Assembly (NCBI GenBank): GCA_025357995.1
Contig: JANYLF010000240.1
Span: 1-7,476, forward strand
Reading direction: 5' to 3'
Origin: Acidimicrobiia bacterium
Lineage (GTDB): Bacteria; Actinomycetota; Acidimicrobiia; IMCC26256; JAENVU01
DNA length: 7,476 bases
Under the pieces are notes generated by a model. It was given only the letters and a program-made list of their open reading frames with translations, was not told where the DNA came from and searched no databases. Shown here in pieces: positions 1 through 5,114 of the stretch (positions within the stretch are counted from its first letter, which is position 1; every line of letters starts with the position of its first letter). A program made the position numbers and the translations under genes.

Positions 1-1
1 C

Positions 2-238
2 AAGAAGGATGCTCATCAGGCTGCCCTGCCCCTCGTGTCTCTTCGTACGGTGACGCCGAGAAGATCTAGCGCCTTGGCGGAGCAGCCGCAAGTGTCGAAA
101 GTCGGGATCGGCACCGTAAACGCGACCGGCAAGCGTGCCGCGATGAACATGCAGCACCGGTGGCGCTTCGCCGATGGGAAGGTCGTGTCCTTCGGGGGAT
201 TGGAAGACACCGAACAGTCAGCCGCGGTCTTCGCCTGA
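2..238 (+). CDS. 3' end of a small protein, possibly SnoaL/NTF2-like (5' end outside window)
   Basis: This frame is open from the left edge to a TGA at 236-238, giving about 78 visible residues. The last 40 or so (from about base 118) include the stretch HRWRFADGKVVSFGG followed by LEDTEQSAAVF. This resembles the C-terminal strands of SnoaL-like/NTF2-fold proteins, where an aromatic-rich strand, an F-x-DGKVV turn and a D-T-x-Q helix end the domain. These are small cone-shaped barrels, some acting as isomerases, cyclases or hydrolases, many of unknown function. The first 35 or so residues, rich in Ser, Arg and Pro, do not look like the family, so the gene may be a decayed or frameshifted remnant. 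A GTG at 35 would give only 67 residues, about half an NTF2 domain, so I treat the frame as running in from outside. The assignment rests on remembered sequence style and is tentative. Confidence 0.42.
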   Translation, partial: KKDAHQAALPLVSLRTVTPRRSSALAEQPQVSKVGIGTVNATGKRAAMNMQHRWRFADGKVVSFGGLEDTEQSAAVFA

Positions 239-309
239 GGGGACCGTGCGTTTACCAGCGCGTCGTCCAGGTGGCGGGTGGGTTGGCGGTGTCACACGCG
301 CTGTCGGCC

Positions 310-322
310 GGCCCGCCGGGCC
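310..322 (+). other. GC-rich inverted repeat, possible terminator of the upstream gene
   Basis: GGCCC-gcc-GGGCC is a perfect 5-bp stem with a 3-base loop, starting 71 bases after the stop at 238 and just before the promoter of the next gene. There is no T-run after it, so it is not a classic intrinsic terminator, although tail-less hairpins are often proposed as terminators in actinobacteria. In such GC-rich DNA a stem this short could also arise by chance. Confidence 0.2.
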
Positions 323-325
323 CTG

Positions 326-339
326 TAGAACGCGTTCTC
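326..339 (+). promoter_or_regulatory. KstR-like TetR-family operator
   Basis: The sequence TAGAACGCGTTCTC contains the perfect 12-bp palindrome AGAACGCGTTCT at 327-338. The published KstR site of mycobacteria and rhodococci is TnnAACnnGTTnnA. Here every fixed position matches except the last (C instead of A at 339). The site ends 11 bases before the -10 box at 351-356, so it covers the place where a -35 element would lie, which suits repression by steric block. It stands in front of a dehydrogenase pair resembling FadE26/FadE27, which are KstR-regulated in mycobacteria. The match is seen directly. That a KstR homologue of this organism binds here is inference. Confidence 0.6.
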
Positions 340-350
340 GCGCGATGGCC

Positions 351-356
351 TACAGT
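351..356 (+). promoter_or_regulatory. Probable -10 box (TACAGT) for the acyl-CoA dehydrogenase operon
   Basis: TACAGT fits the actinobacterial TAnnnT -10 pattern. Transcription would begin near base 363, giving a leader of roughly 25 bases that contains the Shine-Dalgarno. No convincing TTGACA-like -35 is present. The corresponding position is occupied by the palindromic operator. Confidence 0.45.
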
Positions 357-376
357 CCCCGGGCCGAATCCTGATC

Positions 377-382
377 AGGGGA
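377..382 (+). promoter_or_regulatory. Shine-Dalgarno AGGGGA fixing the ATG at 388
   Basis: AGGGGA lies 5 bases before the ATG at 388 and is the best ribosome-binding site in the window. It decides the start of the dehydrogenase against in-frame upstream candidates from base 160, which would add 76 residues with no family resemblance and run through the promoter. The SD overlaps the perfect palindrome CCTGATCAGG at 370-379. Confidence 0.7.
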
Positions 383-387
383 AGCCC

Positions 388-1566
388 ATGTACATCGGTC
401 TCACACCCGCGCTGCAATCCCTCCGCGACGAGCTGCGCAGCTACTACGAGCAGCTCCTCACGCCCGAGGTCGAAGACGAACTCTCGCACAGCGAGGGCGT
501 CGGCCCCGTCGCCCGTAGCATCTGGAAGCAGATGGCGTCCGACGGTTGGGCCGGCATCGGGTGGCCGAAGGAGTACGGCGGCCAGGGTCGCTCGGAGATC
601 GAGCAGTTCATCTTCTTCGATGAGTCGATGCGTGCCGGCGCCCCTGTGCCGATGCTCACGATCAACTCGGTCGCGCCCACGATCATGAAGTTCGGCACGC
701 AGGAACAGAAGGACTTCTTCCTTCCCAAGATCCTGGCGGGCGACATTCACTTTTGTATCGGCTACACGGAGCCCGACTCGGGTACCGACCTCGCGTCGTT
801 GCGCACACGCGCCGATCGCGATGGCGACGAGTACGTGATCAACGGCCAGAAGATCTTCACGAGCCTGGCCACCGACGCGGATTACGTCTGGCTCGCGGTG
901 CGCACGGATCAGACGGTGAAGAAGCATAAGGGCATCTCGATGATCATCGTCCCGACCGACTCGCCCGGCTTCAAGTGCGAGCCAATTTCCAACATGGGTG
1001 GCTTCAACACCAACGCCACGTTCTACGAAGACCTCCACGTGCCGGTCACCAACCGCGTCGGCGAAGAGAACCAGGGTTGGAATCTCATCACCAACCAGCT
1101 CAACCACGAGCGGGTCACCCTGTGCGCGAGCGGCATCGTCGACCGTCAGCTCGAAGACGTGATCGCGTGGGCGAAGCTCACGAAGCTGGCCGACGGGCGG
1201 CGGGTCATCGACCAAGAGTGGGTGCAGCTCAACATCGCACGCGTCCACGCACGGCTCGACTACTTACGGCTCGCCAACTGGAAGATCGCCGACGGCGCCA
1301 CGCGCGGTGAGGCACTCAACCCGGCGGCGGCCTCGGCGATCAAGGTGTTCGGGACCGAGTTCTACCTCGAAGCCTTCCGACTGTTGATGGAGATCTTCGG
1401 TCCGGTGGCGGCGGTGAAGGGCAACTCACCCGAGTCGGTCCTGCGCGGTCGGCTCGAGGCTCGCACCCGCAGCATGCACATCCTCACGTTCGGCGGCGGC
1501 ACCAACGAGATGCAACGAGACCTCATCGCGATCTTCGGTCTGGGCATGCCCGGATCGCCCCGCTGA
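388..1566 (+). CDS. Acyl-CoA dehydrogenase, catalytic subunit, FadE26/ChsE4-like
   Basis: This 392-residue flavoenzyme subunit of normal family length introduces an alpha,beta double bond into an acyl-CoA in the cytoplasm using FAD. An N-terminal helical domain (about 1-120) contains GWPKEYGGQG (58-67). The middle beta domain contains GYTEPDSGTDLASLRT (125-140), the usual flavin/substrate segment, and NGQKIFTS (152-159). The C-terminal helical domain ends with LTFGGGTNEMQRD (366-378). The glutamate that is the base in medium-chain enzymes (YEGT) is replaced by glycine in FGGGTNE. Glu241 in NQLNHER (236-242) instead matches the base position of isovaleryl- and long-chain dehydrogenases. Motifs such as LTINSVAPTIM (90-100) and EWVQLNIARVHA (277-288) recall mycobacterial FadE26 (ChsE4), which acts on steroid side chains with FadE27. 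A second dehydrogenase follows 36 bases later. It is probably controlled by the operator at 326-339. The family is certain. The steroid substrate is inference, as other branched or bulky acyl-CoAs are possible. Confidence 0.93.
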   Translation: MYIGLTPALQSLRDELRSYYEQLLTPEVEDELSHSEGVGPVARSIWKQMASDGWAGIGWPKEYGGQGRSEIEQFIFFDESMRAGAPVPMLTINSVAPTIMKFGTQEQKDFFLPKILAGDIHFCIGYTEPDSGTDLASLRTRADRDGDEYVINGQKIFTSLATDADYVWLAVRTDQTVKKHKGISMIIVPTDSPGFKCEPISNMGGFNTNATFYEDLHVPVTNRVGEENQGWNLITNQLNHERVTLCASGIVDRQLEDVIAWAKLTKLADGRRVIDQEWVQLNIARVHARLDYLRLANWKIADGATRGEALNPAAASAIKVFGTEFYLEAFRLLMEIFGPVAAVKGNSPESVLRGRLEARTRSMHILTFGGGTNEMQRDLIAIFGLGMPGSPR

Positions 1567-1577
1567 GCCGTCGGCTC
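1565..1577 (+). other. Small hairpin in the gap between the two dehydrogenase genes
   Basis: GAGCC-gtc-GGCTC begins on the stop codon of the upstream gene. It is a perfect 5-bp stem with a 3-base loop and no T-run long enough for an intrinsic terminator. It could slightly affect mRNA stability or processing inside the operon, or be chance. Confidence 0.2.
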
Positions 1578-1602
1578 TCTACGACGAGAAACGAGAATCA
1601 CG

Positions 1603-2712
1603 ATGGACTTCACTCTCTCGGACGAGCAAGAGGCGCTGCGTGATCTCGCGCGTCAGATCCTGAGCGATCGCATGACGCTCGGCCATCTCCGCGGGCTCGA
1701 CGAGAGCACCGACTGGTTCGACCGCGACACCTGGGCCGAGTTCGCGAAGGCGAATCTCCTCGGCGTGGCGCTGCCCGAATCCGTCGGTGGCCTCGGTTAC
1801 GGCTTCCTCGAGCTGTGCCTGATCCTGCAAGAGCAGGGACGCACGGTCGCGCCGATGCCGTACCTGCATACGTTCGTGACGTGCGCCGAGACGGTGTCGA
1901 AGTTCGGCTCCGACGACCAGCGTGCAGGTATGGGTCCGATGGTCGCGGGCGAAGCCGTCTTCACCGCGGCGCTCAGCGAGCTGGGCACGTCGCCGTACGA
2001 ACCGATGACGAACGCGACCCCGCAAGGCACCGAGTGGCGCGTCGAGGGCAAGAAGGTGTGCGTACCGATGGCGCACGTGTGCGAGCGGGTACTGGTCCCG
2101 GCACGCGTCGGCGACGATATCGGGCTGTTCTTCGTGAAGGTCGATCAGCCCGGCGTGACCCTCGAGCGCCAAGACACCACCAACCACGAGCCGCAGTTCG
2201 TCATGCATCTCGATGGCGCAACCGTGGAAGACGCGTACCGCGTCGGTGCGATCGCGGATGGGCGCGACATTCTGCGCTGGATGGTGCAACGAACCACCGT
2301 CGGTATCTGCGCGATCGTCGCCGGTGCGTGCCAGGAAGCACTGCGGATCACGGCCCAGTACACGACCGAACGCAAGCAGTTCGACCGCGCCATCGGAACG
2401 TTCCAAGCGGTCGGGCAACGGCTCGCCGACGCGTACATCGACACGCAAGCCATCGAACTCACGATGCTCCAGGCCGCGACCAGGCTGGCAGCCGGTGAAG
2501 ACGCGGCGATGGAAGTGGCGACCGCGAAGTACTGGGCCGCAGAGGCCGGGAGCCGGGTGGTGCATGCCGCGCTGCATGTGCACGGCGGCATCTGCATCGA
2601 CCTCGACTACCCCATCCACCGTTACTTCCAATGGGTCAAGCAGCTCGAGTTCACGTTGGGTTCCGAGACCGCGCAGTTGCAGGAGTTGGGTCGGCTCATC
2701 GCGGCGTCCTAG
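1603..2712 (+). CDS. Acyl-CoA dehydrogenase, non-catalytic partner subunit, FadE27/ChsE5-like
   Basis: This is a 369-residue acyl-CoA dehydrogenase fold protein. MDFTLSDEQ opens the N-terminal domain, and ALPESVGGLG (56-65) corresponds to the usual G-x-P-E-x-x-GG-x-G segment. The C-terminal domain carries FAD-contacting TERKQFDRAIGTFQAVGQRL (255-274) and HVHGGICIDLDYPIHRYF (325-342). The catalytic position is changed: where the preceding gene has NHER with Glu241, this protein has MVQRT (227-231), with Gln229, and there is no glutamate in the HVHGGI segment either. The middle domain is also divergent (SELGTSPYEP instead of the standard T-E-P-x-x-GTD). In mycobacteria FadE27 pairs with FadE26 in an alpha2beta2 complex in which one subunit supplies the base and the other helps bind FAD. 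The adjacency and loss of the base fit that model. The SD is weak (GAGAA near 1593-1597). The start is supported by the standard N-terminus and the short 36-base gap. Confidence 0.92.
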   Translation: MDFTLSDEQEALRDLARQILSDRMTLGHLRGLDESTDWFDRDTWAEFAKANLLGVALPESVGGLGYGFLELCLILQEQGRTVAPMPYLHTFVTCAETVSKFGSDDQRAGMGPMVAGEAVFTAALSELGTSPYEPMTNATPQGTEWRVEGKKVCVPMAHVCERVLVPARVGDDIGLFFVKVDQPGVTLERQDTTNHEPQFVMHLDGATVEDAYRVGAIADGRDILRWMVQRTTVGICAIVAGACQEALRITAQYTTERKQFDRAIGTFQAVGQRLADAYIDTQAIELTMLQAATRLAAGEDAAMEVATAKYWAAEAGSRVVHAALHVHGGICIDLDYPIHRYFQWVKQLEFTLGSETAQLQELGRLIAAS

Positions 2713-2733
2713 AAATCGTCGTAGAAAGAGCGT

Positions 2734-4005
2734 ATGGAGCGGCGATCGTTCATCCGATGGTTGGTGATCGTTGCGGCAATCGGCCTCGTCGTCCGACTTG
2801 TGGTCGTCGCCTTGGCCTCTCGTGATCTGGCGTTCGGCGACGGCCTCTGGTACCACTCGCAGGCGCAGATCATCGCCGACGGCCACGGCTATCTCAGCCC
2901 CGGCCAGTACCTCTTCAAGGGCCAACATCTCGCGACCGCGGAGCACCCCCCGCTGTTCCCGTTCTTGCTCGCGATCGTGTCTTGGTTCGGCGGCACTTCA
3001 GTGCTCGCCCATCAACTCACCGGCGCGGTCCTGGGGGTGGCCGGAGTCGTCGTCGTCGGCTTTCTCGGCCGCGCGGTCGCGGGCGCGCGCGTCGGGCTGA
3101 TTGCCGCGTTGATCGCCGCGATCTCTCCGACGATGTGGCGCTACGACGCGCTGGTGCTCTCCGAAGGTCTGCTCGTGCTCACGGCTGCGCTGTTCCTGTT
3201 CGTCGTGTATCGATTCTGGGACCAGCCGCGTCCGATCCACGGAGTGTTGCTCGGCGCGACCCTCGCGTTGGCCACTTACACGCGCGCGGAGATGGTGTTC
3301 CTCGGACTGGTCATCGTGGTACCAGTCGCAGTGTGGAACCCGCGCATCAGCGGCGCGGCCGCGCGCGTGCGGGTGATCGCGACCGCAGCCGTGATCGCGA
3401 TGCTGTTCCTCGCGCCCTGGGTGGTGCGCAACCTCACCACGTTCGAGCGGCCGGTCGTGTTCTCGAACAATCAGGACTCGGTGATCGCCGGGGCCAACTG
3501 CGCGGAGATGTATTCCGGACCGGGGATCGGTTCGTGGGTCCCTGGGTGCAACACCGCTCATCTCACCCAGCACGGCGACCAGAGCGTGGTGTTCGAGGTG
3601 GTCCGGCGCCGAGGCCTCACCTACATGCGCAATCACCTCAGCCGGCTCCCCGTTGTGATGGTGGCGCGGGTCGGTCGCGAGTGGGAGGTGTTCCGGCCGT
3701 TCCAGGACATCGCGAGCGACGGTCGCACCGACCAGTTGTGGACCGTGAGTACCGCCACGTTCTGGGTCCTCGCGATCGCGGGCGGCGTCGGTGCCGTGCA
3801 GCTACGCGGAGCTCGACGGCTCGTGTGGCCCCTCGCCGTGATGGCGCCGTTCGTGACCGTGCTGGCGGCGGGTACCTACGGCTTGGTGCGCTTGCGTATG
3901 CCGCTGGACATCGCCCTGGTGGTGTTGGCCGCGGTACCCGTCGAGTGGTTGATCGCCCGTCGGTATCCCTCGCGCGATCTCGCGGGGTTACCGACCGACA
4001 GCTGA
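2734..4005 (+). CDS. GT39-like (GT-C fold) polyprenyl-phosphate-sugar glycosyltransferase, membrane protein
   Basis: This 423-residue integral membrane protein has one N-terminal segment (about 9-28), a run of hydrophobic segments from about 95 to 230, and three more near 342-358, 364-382 and 390-407. The first outside loop has the GT-C signature: FGDGLWYHSQAQIIADGHGY (34-53) with Asp36 as the likely catalytic or metal-site aspartate, then EHPPLFPFLL (70-79), the HPPL motif of ArnT/PMT-type enzymes. Such enzymes move a sugar from a polyprenyl-phosphate donor onto a lipid, protein or glycan on the outer face of the membrane. The acceptor cannot be told from sequence. A long outside loop (about 232-340) holds Cys256 and Cys272 in GANC...GSWVPGC, a pattern I associate with actinobacterial members of this family and a possible disulfide. 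The ATG is preceded by GAAAG at 2724-2728 and lies 21 bases after the dehydrogenase stop, so co-transcription is likely. Its 3' end overlaps the opposing methyltransferase by 18 bases. Confidence 0.85.
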   Translation: MERRSFIRWLVIVAAIGLVVRLVVVALASRDLAFGDGLWYHSQAQIIADGHGYLSPGQYLFKGQHLATAEHPPLFPFLLAIVSWFGGTSVLAHQLTGAVLGVAGVVVVGFLGRAVAGARVGLIAALIAAISPTMWRYDALVLSEGLLVLTAALFLFVVYRFWDQPRPIHGVLLGATLALATYTRAEMVFLGLVIVVPVAVWNPRISGAAARVRVIATAAVIAMLFLAPWVVRNLTTFERPVVFSNNQDSVIAGANCAEMYSGPGIGSWVPGCNTAHLTQHGDQSVVFEVVRRRGLTYMRNHLSRLPVVMVARVGREWEVFRPFQDIASDGRTDQLWTVSTATFWVLAIAGGVGAVQLRGARRLVWPLAVMAPFVTVLAAGTYGLVRLRMPLDIALVVLAAVPVEWLIARRYPSRDLAGLPTDS

Positions 4006-5058
4006 GACCGCCGCGTCCATTGCCGGTTGGGTGGCGCGCGCGACATCGGCCGCCGCGCCGCTCACGACGATGTACTCCACGTTGCGCAGCCGCGAAACTG
4101 TGCCGACGCGCACGCCGGCCGGGTTGTATCCACCGATCTGGGCTCCGACGTATCGCTTCGAATCGAACGCGAGGACCTCGACCGCGCCGTGCCCGCGACA
4201 CATATCGACGAGTTCGTCGAGCGCAATCCACGATTCGTCGTTGTAGGAGACGACCACCACGCGTGCGTCCACACCGTCGACGCACGCGGCGAGTGCCTTC
4301 GGCATCTCGCGGCGACGATTGAATGCGCTGGTACGGGCCCGATCACTCAACTCGAGCCGTTTGCGAGCCACCCCGTACGGCTCGGGCTCGTCCCACGCCA
4401 CGAGCGTTTCCCACACGTGATAGTTCGCCTCGTAGCGGTGTTGGTTGTACGGCGGATCGAGATACGCGAAGTCGAACGCGCCGAGCGCGGGGAGGGTGGC
4501 GACCGCGTCGCCGCGAATCGCGGTCCCGGGGCCCGCGAGCAGATCGGGTCGGCGCAGGGTGAGCCGCCGATGCGCGCGCGGCGCCCACTCCTTCAGGTAC
4601 GCCATCTGCACGCCCGTCGTGGAATCCACGCGGTCGGCGGCTTCGATCAGACTTGTCAGCAGGATCGGATAGTGAGGATGACCGCGGCGCGCTTCGATGG
4701 CGTCGCGGATCGCGTCGATGCGCGCACCGTTCTCGGGCCGGAAGAATCGCGCCTCTTCGCAGAACATCCGAGTGACGTACCCGGGCTTGGGTGCAAGCTC
4801 GTCGAGGCGCGCGAGCTCCTCGTCGAGCGCGTCGAGGTCGAGGGTGGTGGCGTCGGTCGCGACCGCGCTCTGCGCGAATACTGCGGCGTACCGAGCGCGA
4901 TCGACGGCCGTGACGAGTCCGCCGCGTCCCTTGAGCTCCTGCGCGACGCGCGTGGTGCCGGTGAAGAGATCCAACGCGGAACCGCCGCCCGCGGCGGAGA
5001 ACAGTGTGCCGATCACGCTGACGAGGCGTCGCTTCGAACCCAGGTATTTGATCGGCAC
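3988..5058 (-). CDS. D12-class (Dam-like) DNA adenine-N6 methyltransferase, solitary
   Basis: This 356-residue protein is predicted to methylate N6 of adenine in a specific DNA sequence using S-adenosylmethionine. Motifs come in the alpha-class order: KYLGSKRRL (4-12, motif X, SAM pocket), ALDLFTGTTRVA (28-39, motif I, SAM binding) and YLDPPYNQHRYEANYH (199-214, motif IV, catalytic DPPY at 201-204). The segment from roughly 65 to 180 would hold the target-recognition region. The length is somewhat above Escherichia coli Dam (278 residues). No restriction endonuclease, specificity subunit or phage gene is beside it, so it looks like an orphan methyltransferase (COG3392-like), although a partner elsewhere is possible. 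The GTG start at 5058 is supported by the standard N-terminus MPIKYLGSKR. There is no SD, and a possible -10 (TACCGT) lies 9 bases upstream, suggesting a nearly leaderless message. It converges with the glycosyltransferase gene (18-base overlap) and diverges from the glucosidase gene. The recognition site cannot be read from sequence. Confidence 0.9.
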   Translation of the reverse strand: MPIKYLGSKRRLVSVIGTLFSAAGGGSALDLFTGTTRVAQELKGRGGLVTAVDRARYAAVFAQSAVATDATTLDLDALDEELARLDELAPKPGYVTRMFCEEARFFRPENGARIDAIRDAIEARRGHPHYPILLTSLIEAADRVDSTTGVQMAYLKEWAPRAHRRLTLRRPDLLAGPGTAIRGDAVATLPALGAFDFAYLDPPYNQHRYEANYHVWETLVAWDEPEPYGVARKRLELSDRARTSAFNRRREMPKALAACVDGVDARVVVVSYNDESWIALDELVDMCRGHGAVEVLAFDSKRYVGAQIGGYNPAGVRVGTVSRLRNVEYIVVSGAAADVARATQPAMDAAVSAVGR

Positions 5059-5067
5059 GCGTCGTCG

Positions 5068-5073
5068 ACGGTA
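5068..5073 (-). promoter_or_regulatory. Possible -10 box (TACCGT) for the methyltransferase gene
   Basis: On the minus strand TACCGT fits TAnnnT and ends 9 bases before the GTG at 5058. A start of transcription about 7 bases downstream would leave a 5' leader of only a couple of bases, which would explain the missing SD. No good -35 was found at the usual distance. Confidence 0.3.
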
Positions 5074-5101
5074 CAGGGTGTCGCCAACCGGCGTCGGTGT
5101 C

Positions 5102-5107
5102 TAGCCT
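5102..5107 (+). promoter_or_regulatory. Probable -10 box (TAGCCT) for a leaderless glucosidase transcript
   Basis: TAGCCT matches TAnnnT, and 7 bases separate it from the GTG at 5115. In actinobacteria this is the normal distance from -10 box to transcription start, so the mRNA would begin at or next to the start codon. No SD precedes either this GTG or the one at 5097, which also favours leaderless translation and the start at 5115. Confidence 0.5.
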
Positions 5108-5114
5108 GCGCCTC

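Noticed and set aside
160..387. N-terminal extension of the first dehydrogenase to an ATG at 160
   Set aside because: The added 76 residues are Arg/Gly/Pro-rich without family resemblance, overlap another frame with better coding character, and would span the promoter, the operator and a good SD serving the ATG at 388.
292..1248. 318-residue minus-strand frame opposite the first dehydrogenase
   Set aside because: It is a charged, repetitive composition typical of antisense shadows, and it crosses the promoter of the real gene.
2395..2404. Palindrome GGAACGTTCC as a second KstR-like site
   Set aside because: It lies within coding sequence of the second dehydrogenase, and its AAC and GTT halves are adjacent instead of two bases apart, so it does not fit the motif.
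2711..2727. Direct repeat TAGAAA in the gap before the glycosyltransferase
   Set aside because: Two six-base copies spaced 12 bases apart are too short to distinguish from chance. The second copy simply contributes to the ribosome-binding site.
1579..2946. Long open frame (455 residues) on the minus strand opposite the second dehydrogenase
   Set aside because: It is rich in Arg, His, Asp and Glu with no recognisable motif, and mirrors the codon pattern of the well-supported gene on the other strand. Such shadows are common in GC-rich DNA.
2982..4322. Long Arg-rich open frame on the plus strand inside the glycosyltransferase and methyltransferase genes
   Set aside because: It has extreme arginine content, no domain, and crosses the ends of two real genes.
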